Shown here: positions 40,883 to 49,688 of the stretch, piece by piece
Numbering within the stretch: position 1 is the stretch's first letter
Layout of the letters: each line of letters opens with the position of its first letter
Source of the DNA: an uncultured Sphingopyxis sp.
GTDB taxonomy: Bacteria; Pseudomonadota; Alphaproteobacteria; Sphingomonadales; Sphingomonadaceae
DNA length: 64,000 nt
NCBI RefSeq assembly: GCF_900078365.1
Contig: NZ_LT598653.1
Span: 2,480,001-2,544,000 of the forward strand
Reading direction: 5' to 3'
Notes under the pieces: generated by a model
What the model was told of the DNA's origin: nothing
Database searches by the model: none
The model's input: the letters and a program-made list of their open reading frames with translations, nothing else
Position numbers and translations under genes: made by a program

Positions 40883-42220
40883 TCAATCGGCGTCGGTTTC
40901 GATCGGCTGCGCGGCGAGCGGCGCGGGCTCGCCCCCCAGCGCACGGTGGAGCGCGTCGCGGTCGAGCGCCTTTTCCCACCCCGCGACGACGATCGCCGCG
41001 AGCGCATTGCCGATGAAATTGGTGAGCGCGCGGCATTCGCTCATGAAGCGGTCGATGCCGAGGATCAGCGCAAGGCCTGCAACGGGCACCGACGGCACGA
41101 TCGACAGCGTCGCGGCGAGCGTGATGAAGCCCGCGCCGGTGACCCCCGCCGCGCCCTTCGAGCTGACCATCGCGACGAGCAGCAGCGCGATCTGGTCGCC
41201 CAAGCTGAGATCGACGCCGACCGCCTGCGCGATGAACAGCGCCGCGAGCGTCATGTAGATGTTGGTGCCGTCGAGGTTGAAGCTGTAGCCGGTCGGCACG
41301 ACGAGGCCGACGATCGGTTTCGCGCACCCGGCCTGTTCGAGCTTCTGGATGAGGCTGGGCAAGGCGGCCTCCGACGAGGAGGTGCCGAGCACGAGCAGCA
41401 GTTCGGCCTTGAGATAGGCGATCAGGCTGAAGATCGAGAAGCCGCACAGCCGCGCGACCGCGCCGAGGACGACGATCACGAAGAAGAGCGAGGTCAGGTA
41501 GAAGGTCGCGATCAGCATGCCGAGATTGGCGAGCGATTCGACGCCATAGCGGCCGATCGTGAAGGCCATCGCGCCGAACGCGCCGACCGGCGCGAATTTC
41601 ATCAGCATGCCGACGAGCCCGAAGAAGACGACCGAAACCTTTTCGAGCAGGCCGAGCACCTGCTGCCCCGGCTCGCCCGCATGCGACAGCGCGAGGCCGA
41701 AGAGGATCGCGGCGAACAGCGCCTGCAGGATCGATCCCTCGGTCAGCGCCGAGACGAAAGTCGTCGGAATGATTTCGAGCAGGAAGGCGGTAAGCGTCGC
41801 TTCGTGCGCCTTGGCCTCATATTGCGCGACCGCCCCGGCGTCGAGCGTCGCGGGGTCGATGTTCATCCCCGCGCCGGGCTGGATCACATTGGCGACCACC
41901 AGCCCGACAATCAGCGCGAGCGTCGAGAAGAAGAGGAAATAGGCGAAGGTCTTGCCGACCACGCGGCCGAGCGCCCTGGTCTCGCCGCCGATCGAGGCGA
42001 TGCCCGTCGCGACGGTCAGGAAGATCACCGGCGCAATGATCATCTTGACGAGCTTGATGAAACCGTCGCCGAGCGGCTTGAACTCGGTCGCGACCGACGG
42101 CCAATAATGGCCGAGCAGCACGCCCGCGAGGATCGCGCCGAGCACCTGGACATAGAGATGCGTCCACCACGGCCGGGCTTGCGGCGTGCGTGTCGCGGTC
42201 AGATCGATCGTGGCTGCCAC
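40883..42220 (-). CDS. dctA: C4-dicarboxylate transporter DctA
   Basis: 445 residues of the DAACS family. Helical hairpin 1 has GTSSSEAALPSLI (the serine-rich re-entrant loop), TM7 has VPTGYSFNLDGTNIYMT and hairpin 2 has SSKGAAGVTGAGF; ECRALTNFIGNALA holds the substrate-contact Arg and Asn in TM8. It imports succinate, fumarate and malate with protons. It is divergent from dctBD. A sigma70-like promoter is seen at 42285-42314. The TonB receptor starts 32 bp after its stop, so some cotranscription is possible. Confidence 0.95.
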   Translation of the reverse strand: MAATIDLTATRTPQARPWWTHLYVQVLGAILAGVLLGHYWPSVATEFKPLGDGFIKLVKMIIAPVIFLTVATGIASIGGETRALGRVVGKTFAYFLFFSTLALIVGLVVANVIQPGAGMNIDPATLDAGAVAQYEAKAHEATLTAFLLEIIPTTFVSALTEGSILQALFAAILFGLALSHAGEPGQQVLGLLEKVSVVFFGLVGMLMKFAPVGAFGAMAFTIGRYGVESLANLGMLIATFYLTSLFFVIVVLGAVARLCGFSIFSLIAYLKAELLLVLGTSSSEAALPSLIQKLEQAGCAKPIVGLVVPTGYSFNLDGTNIYMTLAALFIAQAVGVDLSLGDQIALLLVAMVSSKGAAGVTGAGFITLAATLSIVPSVPVAGLALILGIDRFMSECRALTNFIGNALAAIVVAGWEKALDRDALHRALGGEPAPLAAQPIETDAD

Positions 42221-42284
42221 CAGCCTCTCCCCATGTCTTTGCGCCGTCGGCGCTCCCTTGCGGCCGTCGGGCGGCCTTTCCGCG

Positions 42285-42314
42285 ATTCTAGGGGTGCGGC
42301 GGAACGGGGGTCAA
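42285..42314 (-). promoter_or_regulatory. Sigma70-like promoter for dctA
   Basis: On the minus strand TTGACC (42314-42309), 18 nt, then TAGAAT (42290-42285). The expected transcript starts near 42278, giving a 5' region of about 58 nt before the dctA ATG. No -24 GG/-12 GC sigma54 element was found in the gap. Confidence 0.55.
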
Positions 42315-42390
42315 ACAAGGGACGGATTTTACATAAGCATTTGTAATATATTATTTTCATGGATCAGCCCGTTGAGGGCGGCGCCGATTT

Positions 42391-42440
42391 TGTGCGATTT
42401 TCCGCATAGGTTTGCAAATATTTGTGCAATAATCCGCACA
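42391..42440. promoter_or_regulatory. Twin DctD-like binding sites between dctA and dctB
   Basis: Two 18-bp imperfect palindromes, tgtgcgattttccgcata (42391-42408) and tgtgcaataatccgcaca (42423-42440), lie 32 bp apart centre to centre, about three helical turns. They resemble known tandem DctD upstream sites (TGTGCG...CCGCACA). The second overlaps the dctB start codon. Confidence 0.65.
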
Positions 42441-44236
42441 TGACTGATCCGCCCGATTCGCCGTCGCCCCAGCCCCCAGCGGGCCGCCGGCGCCTGCTCG
42501 TCGCCGCCGCGATCGGCTTGGCGATCCTGCTCGTCGCGGGCTTCAGCCTCGCGCGATGGGCGGCCGATCGCGCGAGCGCGCAGGCCGATCTGGAGGCGCG
42601 CCAGAATGCGCGCGCCCATGCGAGCCTGCTCGAAAGCGAATTGCAGAAATTCCGCCTGCTGCCGCGCGTCCTCACCGAATTTCCCGACGTGCGCGCGGCG
42701 CTCGCCGACAGGAGCGACGCCGCCTCGCGCCGGCTCGACCGCGAACTCGAGCAGCTCGCGGCGCGCACCGACGCGGCGGTGATCTATGTCCTTGACGCGG
42801 GCGGCACGACGATCGCGGCGAGCAACTGGCGCGCGCCGACGAGCTTCGTCGGCCAGAACTACCGCTTCCGGCCCTATTTCCAGGGCGCGATGCAGCGCGG
42901 CGAGGCCGAACTCTTCGCGCTCGGGACGGTGAGCGGGCGCCCGGGCCTCTATCTCGCGCGCCGCGTCACCGTGGATGGGAGCCGGCTCGGCGTGATCGTG
43001 CTCAAGGTCGAATTCGACAAGCTCGAGGCGCGCTGGGCCGATTCCTCCGCGACGACGCTGGTAACCGACGCTGCCGGAATCGTCGTGATGAGCAGCGATC
43101 CGCGCTGGCGCTTCCGCTCGTTCGCGCCGCTCTCGCCCGAAGCGCAGCGGCGGCTGCGCGCGACGCGCAGCTATGGCGAGGCGCGGCTGGCGCCGCTGCC
43201 GGTCGACCGCGCGGGCGGGGACCTTCGCATCGGCGGCGATCCCTTCCGTCAGGCCGACGAGCGCGTGTCGCTCCCCGGCAGCACGCTCCGCCTGCTCCAG
43301 CCCGCCGGACCCGCGCGCGCCAGCGCCGGCGCGACCGCGCGCGTGATCTTCCTGATCCTGCTCATTCTGGTCGGCGCGGCGATCGTGACACTGCTCCGCC
43401 TCGTCGAGCGGCAGACGATGCGGCAAGCCGCGCACGAGGCGCTCGAGCGCGAGGTCGCGGCGCGCACGCGCGACCTGCGCGACGCGAACGACGAATTGCG
43501 GCTGGCATCGGAGCGGCAGGCCGAAACCGACCGCCGCTATCGCGCCGCGCGCGAGGAACTGGCGCAGGCGAGCCGGCTCGGCTCGATCGGGCAGATCACC
43601 GCGGGCGTCGCGCACGAGATCAACCAGCCGGTCGCCGCGATCCGCAGCTTCGCCGAAAACGCCCGCGCCTATCTCGACCGCGAACAGGCGGGCAAGGCGC
43701 GCGGCAATCTGGACCATATCGTCGAGCTGACCGCGCGCGTCGGCGCGATCACCGGCGAGCTTCGCAATTTCGCGCGCCGCGCGCCAAGGCCGCTCGGCCC
43801 GGTGCCGCTGCAATCGGCGATCGACGGGACGCTGCTGCTGATCGGCGACCGGCTGCGCGCGCAGGGCGTCGCGCTCGACGTGGGCATCGAAGAGCCGGCG
43901 GTGGCGGTCCATGCCGACCGCGTGCGGCTGGAGCAGGTGCTGATCAACCTGCTGCAGAATGCCGCCGAAGCGGTGCGCGATACCGACGGCGCGCGCGTCA
44001 CGCTCCGCGCGCACGGCGACGGGCCGGTACTGATCGACATTTGCGACAATGGCCCCGGCGTTCCCTCCGACATCGTGCCGCAGCTGTTCACGCCTTTCGT
44101 CACCGGGCGGCCCGACGGGCTCGGGCTGGGGCTGGCGATCGCCAGCGACATCATGAGCGGCTTCGGCGGCGCGCTGACGCTCATCCCCTCGCCGCTCGGC
44201 GGCGCGGGCTTCCGCCTGACGCTGAGGCGCGCATGA
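42440..44236 (+). CDS. dctB: C4-dicarboxylate sensor histidine kinase DctB
   Basis: 598 residues. TM1 at about 24-44, a periplasmic double-PDC sensor domain (FVGQNYRFRPYFQGAMQRGE, RRVTVDGSRLGVIVLKVEFDKLE) and TM2 at about 295-315, then a coiled coil and a HisKA box GVAHEINQPVAAIRSF and HATPase with LLQNAAEAVRDT, DNGPGVP and GLGLGLAIASDI. The YRFRPYF motif is diagnostic for dicarboxylate-binding PDC sensors. The ATG at 42440 sits in the second DctD-like site. Overlaps dctD by 4 bp. Confidence 0.93.
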   Translation: MTDPPDSPSPQPPAGRRRLLVAAAIGLAILLVAGFSLARWAADRASAQADLEARQNARAHASLLESELQKFRLLPRVLTEFPDVRAALADRSDAASRRLDRELEQLAARTDAAVIYVLDAGGTTIAASNWRAPTSFVGQNYRFRPYFQGAMQRGEAELFALGTVSGRPGLYLARRVTVDGSRLGVIVLKVEFDKLEARWADSSATTLVTDAAGIVVMSSDPRWRFRSFAPLSPEAQRRLRATRSYGEARLAPLPVDRAGGDLRIGGDPFRQADERVSLPGSTLRLLQPAGPARASAGATARVIFLILLILVGAAIVTLLRLVERQTMRQAAHEALEREVAARTRDLRDANDELRLASERQAETDRRYRAAREELAQASRLGSIGQITAGVAHEINQPVAAIRSFAENARAYLDREQAGKARGNLDHIVELTARVGAITGELRNFARRAPRPLGPVPLQSAIDGTLLLIGDRLRAQGVALDVGIEEPAVAVHADRVRLEQVLINLLQNAAEAVRDTDGARVTLRAHGDGPVLIDICDNGPGVPSDIVPQLFTPFVTGRPDGLGLGLAIASDIMSGFGGALTLIPSPLGGAGFRLTLRRA

Positions 44237-45570
44237 ACTTCTTCACCGCCGAGCAGACCATCTATTTCGTCGACGACGATGCGGCGCTGCGCGAGGCGAA
44301 TGTCCAGACGCTCGACCTTGCGGGGCTGGCGGCCGAGGCCTTTGCCGATGCGCACAGCGTGCTGCCGCGGATCGCCGCCGATTTTCCGGGCGTCGTCGTC
44401 ACCGACATCCGGATGCCGGGGATGGACGGGCTCGAACTGCGCGCGGCGATCCACGCGATCGATCCCGAGATTCCGGTCGTGCTGATCACCGGCCATGCCG
44501 ACGTCGCGATGGCGGTGCGGGCGCTGCACGACGGCGCCTTCGACTTCCTCGCCAAGCCCTTTGCCGCCGACCATCTGGTGGGCGTCGTCCGCCGCGCGCT
44601 CGCGCACCGCGCGCTGATCCTCGACAACCGGCGGCTGACTGCCGCGGCGGCGGCGATCGACAGCCCGCTGATCGGCGAAAGCCCGGCGATGGTGCGGCTG
44701 CGCGAGACGATCGCGCAGCTGGCGCAGGCCGACATCGACGTGCTGATCGAGGGCGAGACGGGGACGGGCAAGGAGCTTGTCGCGCATATGCTCCACCGCC
44801 AGAGCCGTCGCAGCGCCGCCTCGCTCGTCGCGGTCAATTGCGCCGCGCTGCCCCAGGAACTGGCCGAGGCCGAACTGTTCGGCAGCGACCTGATCGACCG
44901 CGCGACGGGCAAGCTGGGACAAGCGGGGCGCATCCGCAGCGCGCATCGCGGGACCCTGTTCCTCGACGAGATCGACACGATGCACGGCGCGGTGCAGGCG
45001 AAGCTGCTGCGCGTGATCGAGGAGCGCGAAGTGCAGCCGCTGGGCGCCAGCGCGCCCGAGCCCGTCGACCTGCGCGTCGTCGCGGCGACCAAGACCGATT
45101 TGATGGACGCGGTGCGTAGCGGCGATTTCCGCGAGGATCTCTACTATAGGCTGCACGTCGTGAAACTGCGCATCCCGCCGCTGCGCGAACGGCGGTCGGA
45201 TATTCCGCAAACCTTCGCCTTCTTCCTCGACGAAGCCGCGGCCAAGATGGGGCTGGCGGGCTTTCGGATCGACGATGCGGTGCGCCGCCACCTGGTCGAG
45301 CATGATTGGCCGGGTAATGTCCGCGAGCTCAAGAATTTCGCCTATAGCGTCGTGCTCGACCTGCCGTCGGACCCCGGCCGCGCCGCGATGCCCGCCGACG
45401 CGCCGCTCGCCGAGCGCGTGCGCCGGTTCGAGGCGACGATCATTGAGGACACGCTGGCGCAGACGCGCGGAAATATCGCCGAGACGATGGCGCGGCTGGG
45501 GGTGCCGCGAAAGACGCTTTATGACAAGATGGCGAAGCTTGGGATCGATCCCAGGCGGTTCCGGGGCTGA
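44233..45570 (+). CDS. dctD: DctD-type response regulator lacking the GAFTGA loop
   Basis: 445 residues. REC domain with phospho-Asp58 (VVTDIRMPGMDG), AAA+ domain with Walker A GETGTGK (174-180), Walker B TLFLDEID (241-248) and the arginine-finger region EDLYYRL, and a Fis-type HTH at the C-terminus (GNIAETMARLGVPRKTLYDKM). Between ELFG (214-217) and Walker B the spacing is normal, but the sigma54-contact GAFTGA is replaced by IDRATG (221-226). Members with this loss usually cannot open sigma54 promoters and act at sigma70 promoters. Overlaps dctB; a REP-like terminator follows. Confidence 0.92.
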   Translation: MNFFTAEQTIYFVDDDAALREANVQTLDLAGLAAEAFADAHSVLPRIAADFPGVVVTDIRMPGMDGLELRAAIHAIDPEIPVVLITGHADVAMAVRALHDGAFDFLAKPFAADHLVGVVRRALAHRALILDNRRLTAAAAAIDSPLIGESPAMVRLRETIAQLAQADIDVLIEGETGTGKELVAHMLHRQSRRSAASLVAVNCAALPQELAEAELFGSDLIDRATGKLGQAGRIRSAHRGTLFLDEIDTMHGAVQAKLLRVIEEREVQPLGASAPEPVDLRVVAATKTDLMDAVRSGDFREDLYYRLHVVKLRIPPLRERRSDIPQTFAFFLDEAAAKMGLAGFRIDDAVRRHLVEHDWPGNVRELKNFAYSVVLDLPSDPGRAAMPADAPLAERVRRFEATIIEDTLAQTRGNIAETMARLGVPRKTLYDKMAKLGIDPRRFRG

Positions 45571-45592
45571 TCGCGATCATTCCTGACGGAAT

Positions 45593-45670
45593 CGTCATCC
45601 CGGCGAAGGCCGGGATCTCGCCGGTGCGTCAGAAGGCAAGGTCGAGATCCCGGCCTTCGCCGGGATGACG
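45593..45670. repeat. REP-like palindromic repeat between convergent dctD and M19 genes
   Basis: cgtcatcccggcgaaggccg at 45593 and its reverse complement ending at 45670 are separated by a 25-nt spacer. It is the same family as 2073-2149 and 19103-19180, and like them it separates convergent genes. Confidence 0.85.
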
Positions 45671-45683
45671 AAATGTGGTTTCT

Positions 45684-46865
45684 CTATCGGCCCTGCGCCG
45701 CGAGGATGCGAAGGATGTTGCCGCTCCACATCTTCTCGATGTCGGCGTCCGAATAGCCCGCGGCCTTCAGCCGTTCGGTGACCTTGGGCAGCGCCGAAAT
45801 ATCCTCGATGCCGGGCAGGCCGCCACCGCCGTCCCAGTCGGCGCCGAAGCAGATGTGGTCCACCCCGCCGACTTCGATCGCGCGCAACACCATCTTCATA
45901 TAATCGTCGAAATCGGCCGCCCATAGTTTCTCGCTCTTGTCGAGTTCGCGCCACTGGCGATTGAGGTCGGCCTGCTCGGCGGCGGACAACGACCCGATCC
46001 GCTCATATTTGCCGAACAATTCGGCGCGCGCGGGCGACATCTTCATCTCCGACATGAAGATGGTCGAGATGCACATCGCCCCGCCCTTCGCCGCGAGCGC
46101 CTTCAACCGCCCCTCGTCGAGGTTGCGCGGATGGTCGAAGGCCGAGCGCAGACTCGAGTGCGACAGCAGGATCGGGTATTTGGAGAGCGCGAGAATCTGG
46201 TCGAACGCCGCGTCGGACGAATGGCTCGCGTCGATGACGATGCCGAGGCGGTTCATCTCCGCCACCCATTGCTTGCCGAGCGGGCTCAGCCCCTTCCAGC
46301 GCCCCGCGCCCGTCGCGCTGTCGGCGAACTGATTGTCCTTGGAATGCACCGGCCCGGCGAGGCGCAGGCCCTTGTTGTAGAACTCCTGCAGCAGCGACAG
46401 ATCCTCACCGAGCGGATAACTGTTCTCCATCGACTTGAAGGCGATGAGCTTGCCTTCCTTGTTCAGCCGCAGCGCGTCGGCGGCGGTCCGCGCGGGAGCG
46501 ATGGCATCGGGATATTTGGCGATGGTGCTGTCGATCAGGTCCGATCGTTTGCGGGCGAAGGCGAGCGCATCGGCATAGCCCTTGGCGGTCAGCGGGCCTT
46601 GCTCGGTATAGATGGCGAAAAAGCCGCCATCGAGATTGCCGTCCTTCATCCGCGGAATGTCGAGCTGTGCCATATCGTCCGCGAGCGCGTGACGATCGGC
46701 GAAGCTCCAACCCGCACGCTCGAAGTGGAGCGGCGTGTCGAGATGGGTGTCGAGCACGAGCATCCGGCTGTGCAGCGGCGCCTCGGGCGCCGTCTTCGGC
46801 TGGTCGCCGCCCGATGAACAGGCCGAAAGCGCGGTTGCGGCCAGCAAGATCGCGATAGGCTTCAC
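45684..46865 (-). CDS. Membrane dipeptidase, M19 family, lipoprotein
   Basis: 393 residues from a GTG start that overlaps the preceding stop (GTGA). Lipobox LSAC gives Cys16. Metal ligands of renal-dipeptidase type are all visible: His41 and Asp43 (LDTHLDTP), Glu in FKSMENSYP, His in IDASHSSD and His in LLSHSSLRS, plus GADWDGGG. M19 enzymes split dipeptides, often with a D-residue at the C-terminal side. Third gene of a coupled set with a serine hydrolase and a YkvI transporter. Probably periplasmic, outer-membrane anchored. Confidence 0.93.
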   Translation of the reverse strand: MKPIAILLAATALSACSSGGDQPKTAPEAPLHSRMLVLDTHLDTPLHFERAGWSFADRHALADDMAQLDIPRMKDGNLDGGFFAIYTEQGPLTAKGYADALAFARKRSDLIDSTIAKYPDAIAPARTAADALRLNKEGKLIAFKSMENSYPLGEDLSLLQEFYNKGLRLAGPVHSKDNQFADSATGAGRWKGLSPLGKQWVAEMNRLGIVIDASHSSDAAFDQILALSKYPILLSHSSLRSAFDHPRNLDEGRLKALAAKGGAMCISTIFMSEMKMSPARAELFGKYERIGSLSAAEQADLNRQWRELDKSEKLWAADFDDYMKMVLRAIEVGGVDHICFGADWDGGGGLPGIEDISALPKVTERLKAAGYSDADIEKMWSGNILRILAAQGR

Positions 46866-48433
46866 TTCTTGTCCTCCACGGGCTTCAGGTCGAGATCGTG
46901 ATAATCCCAGCTGAAGTCGGCGATCTGGCTCACCGCCTTCATCGTCACGCCCGTCACCTTGCCGTCGGCGTCGAGCGCGAAGGTGACATAGGCGGGCTCG
47001 ATCGCCGGGTCGTCGAATTTGGTGACGAAGCTGTCATATTGCCAATGATCGAGCCGCCCCGCCATCCGCGGCGTCGAGGTGAAATCGATCGTCAGCCCCT
47101 TCGCGTCCGCCCCCACGACGACATCGCCATACCAGGGATCGCGATAGCGCCCGGCGTAGCGCGCCGGCGCGAGCGAGGGACCGCTCTGCGCCGGCGACGC
47201 CTTCGCCTGTTTCAGAAACTCGACCCCACCCGCGAGCCGCGCCTGATACCAGTCCTCCCATTTCTGAATCCAGCCATAGTCGGGCTGATCGAGATAATGG
47301 TCGAGAAGATCGTAGGTGAGCCCGAGGAGCATCCCGCTGTCCTCGCTGTTCATCATGATCGCGAAGCCGACATTTTTGTCGGGGATCATCACGACGCGCG
47401 TGATCGACCCGAAGACCCCGCCGCCATGCTGGATGATGCGGTGGCCGCGATAATCCTGCACATTCCATCCAAGCGCATAGGCCTGCTGCGTCGGCTGCGC
47501 GGGTTTGAGCGCATAGGGCAGCGGGGTGATCGGCACCGGGGTGACCGGCGTCCACATCTCGGCGGCCTGCTCCTCGCTGAACAGGCGCTTGCCGTCGGGG
47601 AGCGCGCCGTGCGCGAGCTGGATCTTGAGCCACGCCGCCATATCGTCGGCGCTGAGCGCCAGCCCGCCCGCGGGCGCGCCGTTGCGGCCGAGTTCGTCGC
47701 GTTCGTCGAGCGCCTGTTGCGGGCCGAGGCCGCGCAAGGGGCCCGACAGCCGCGCGTGCGGCCATGACCGGTTCGCGATGCGGAAGCGGTCTTCGCTGTC
47801 GCTCGTCGCATTCTTCATGCCGCCGGCGCGCAGGACGCGCGCGCGGATGAAATCCTCCCACGTCTGGCCGGTGACCTCCTCGATCAGCTGGCCGGCGACG
47901 GCATAGAGGATATTGTCATAGGCAAAGGCCGAGCGGAAACTCGTCTTCGGCTTGAGGTAAGCGACGCGCTCGACCGTCTGCTTGCGCGTGAGGTGCGTGC
48001 GCGGCACGAACATCAGGTCGCCCTGCCCGAGCCCGAGCCCGCTGCGGTGGACGAGCAGGTCGCGGATCGTGATCTCGCGCGTGACCCACGGGTCGTACAT
48101 GCGGAACCACGGCATATGCTCGATGACGGGATCATCCCACGCGATCCTGCCCTCATCGACCAGCACCGCGAGCGCCGCGGCGGTCATCGCCTTGCCGGTC
48201 GATCCGGTCTGGAAGATCGTCTGCGCATCGACGGGCGCGCGCTCGCCGAGCTTGCGCACTCCCCAGCCGCGCGACAGCGTCGTCTTGCCATCCTCGACGA
48301 TCGCGATCGAGACGCCGGGCGCGCCGATCTTCTTGCGGAGCGCCTCGACGCTTTCGCCGATGTCGGCGGGCGGTTCGGCCCATGCCGGCATGGCGACCGA
48401 CAGCATCAGCAATAAAGCGAGCAAGCGTTTCAT
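46862..48433 (-). CDS. Serine hydrolase, beta-lactamase/class C family
   Basis: 523 residues with a signal peptide (MKRLLALLLMLSVAMPAWA). Catalytic-type STGK at 78-81 in QTGSTGKAMTAAA, a YDN in SFAYDNILYAVAGQ, and HGGG in IQHGGGVFGSITRVVM match DD-peptidase/D-aminopeptidase-like serine enzymes. A C-terminal DUF3471-type beta-barrel (about 410-520) follows. Likely periplasmic peptide or ester hydrolase acting on D-residues. Overlaps the YkvI stop (ATGA) and the M19 start (GTGA), so the three are coupled. Confidence 0.92.
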   Translation of the reverse strand: MKRLLALLLMLSVAMPAWAEPPADIGESVEALRKKIGAPGVSIAIVEDGKTTLSRGWGVRKLGERAPVDAQTIFQTGSTGKAMTAAALAVLVDEGRIAWDDPVIEHMPWFRMYDPWVTREITIRDLLVHRSGLGLGQGDLMFVPRTHLTRKQTVERVAYLKPKTSFRSAFAYDNILYAVAGQLIEEVTGQTWEDFIRARVLRAGGMKNATSDSEDRFRIANRSWPHARLSGPLRGLGPQQALDERDELGRNGAPAGGLALSADDMAAWLKIQLAHGALPDGKRLFSEEQAAEMWTPVTPVPITPLPYALKPAQPTQQAYALGWNVQDYRGHRIIQHGGGVFGSITRVVMIPDKNVGFAIMMNSEDSGMLLGLTYDLLDHYLDQPDYGWIQKWEDWYQARLAGGVEFLKQAKASPAQSGPSLAPARYAGRYRDPWYGDVVVGADAKGLTIDFTSTPRMAGRLDHWQYDSFVTKFDDPAIEPAYVTFALDADGKVTGVTMKAVSQIADFSWDYHDLDLKPVEDKK

Positions 48434-49554
48434 GGCAAAGCCTCCATATGGGGAGCGGTGGATGGGCGCAGCAGGCGCCAGGTGCCGAGAGTGACGAGCG
48501 GCAGCAGGAAGGTCGCGAGGAACAGCCAGGCAAGGAAGCGGTATCCGCTGGCGATCAGGTCGACGAGGCCGACGCGCGCCGCGACGAACATGCAGCCGAC
48601 GAGCACCGCGCCGCCGATCGCCGCGCGCGCGCCGGTGCCGAGCGGCGGCCGGCCGCGCGCCACGACAACGCCCGACACGCGCTCGTTGATCGCATGGATC
48701 GCACCGACCCCGCTTTCGAGCAGCGCGGCGAAGATCATCAGCTGGAACAGCACATGAAAGCCCGGCACCGCCATCTGGCGAAGCAGGAAATCGGACGGCA
48801 GCGTCTCGCCGCCGATCGCGGGATAAAAAGCCATCATCGCGACAAAAAAGAGGATCGCGGGCAGCATCGTCAGCGGTCCCGCGATCAGCCCCGCGACGAC
48901 CGCGTCGCGCTGGCTCGTCAGGTGACGGAGGACGGGCAGGATGACCACGGCCCCGACGATATTGTAGCTCGCATAGGTGACGCCGCCCGCCACCCAGTTC
49001 CCCGAAGGCGGCGGCGCATTCGCGAAGCCGTTCCCGATCATTTCGCCGAAGCTGGCGAGCGCAAAGACGAGGAACAGCGCGTAGACCGCATAGATCAGCA
49101 TCGAGGCATATTTGAACAAGGTCTCGACGAGCGCGGTACCGAAGGCGGTGAAACCGAGAATGCTGAGCGCCAGCAGCACCGATCCCGCGAGTTCGGGCCA
49201 GCCGAAGGTTGCCGCGCCGATGGCCCCGGCAGCGGCGCCGAACACCGCGAGGATCAGGACAACGAAGATCAGATAGGCGACCTCGAACGCGATCCACGCG
49301 GGGCCGAGCAACCCTTCGAAGAAGGCGCGATAATCATAGGCTCCGAGCTTGCGCGCGAGCGCGAAGGTCAGCGCGGCGACGACGCTCCAGATGCACGTCG
49401 CGAGCAGCATCGCGGCAAGCCCGCCCCATGGGCCCGACGGCACGAAATATTCGGCGAGTTCGCGCCCCGTGGCATAGCCGCCGCCGATGATGACGGCCTT
49501 CAGCGCGAAACCGGGCAGCAGGAAGCGCTGGAACCAGTTGGAATTGGACGGCAT
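48430..49554 (-). CDS. YkvI-type membrane transporter (APC/LeuT-fold)
   Basis: 374 residues with about ten hydrophobic segments. It begins with WFQRFLLPGFALKAVIIGGGYATGRELAEYF, the conserved first re-entrant helix of the YkvI family, and has ALLESGVGAIHAINERV. These proteins are related to amino acid/nucleobase LeuT-fold carriers; substrate is unproven. Its place before a serine hydrolase and a dipeptidase suggests import of released amino acids. It is the first gene of that set, and an inverted repeat lies upstream. Confidence 0.88.
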   Translation of the reverse strand: MPSNSNWFQRFLLPGFALKAVIIGGGYATGRELAEYFVPSGPWGGLAAMLLATCIWSVVAALTFALARKLGAYDYRAFFEGLLGPAWIAFEVAYLIFVVLILAVFGAAAGAIGAATFGWPELAGSVLLALSILGFTAFGTALVETLFKYASMLIYAVYALFLVFALASFGEMIGNGFANAPPPSGNWVAGGVTYASYNIVGAVVILPVLRHLTSQRDAVVAGLIAGPLTMLPAILFFVAMMAFYPAIGGETLPSDFLLRQMAVPGFHVLFQLMIFAALLESGVGAIHAINERVSGVVVARGRPPLGTGARAAIGGAVLVGCMFVAARVGLVDLIASGYRFLAWLFLATFLLPLVTLGTWRLLRPSTAPHMEALP

Positions 49555-49571
49555 CGGTTACTTCCTCGCTT

Positions 49572-49675
49572 GTGCCCCTGCGAATGCAGGGGCCCATCAT
49601 CTGGACCATCGTCCTCAACAGCCGCTCGCCGGATTTCGCCAAGGTTGGAGATGGGCCCCTGCCTTCGCAGGGGCA
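49572..49675. repeat. Inverted repeat with 27-bp arms (gtgcccctgcgaatgcaggg type)
   Basis: Arms at 49572-49598 and 49649-49675 are reverse complements with one mismatch; each arm folds on itself (cccctgcgaatgcagggg). It separates dgcN from the downstream YkvI gene and probably ends the M19-receptor-dgcN transcript. Confidence 0.8.
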
Positions 49676-49688
49676 CAAAAACGGGCCA

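Noticed and set aside
40851..41447. N-terminal extension of the large TonB receptor into dctA
   Set aside because: The region is antisense-frame within dctA; the signal peptide and ribosome binding site fix the start at 40850.
42221..42390. Possible sigma54 (-24/-12) promoter for dctA
   Set aside because: No GG-N10-GC pair with TGGCAC/TTGCA context was found on the dctA strand; the only good match is sigma70-like.
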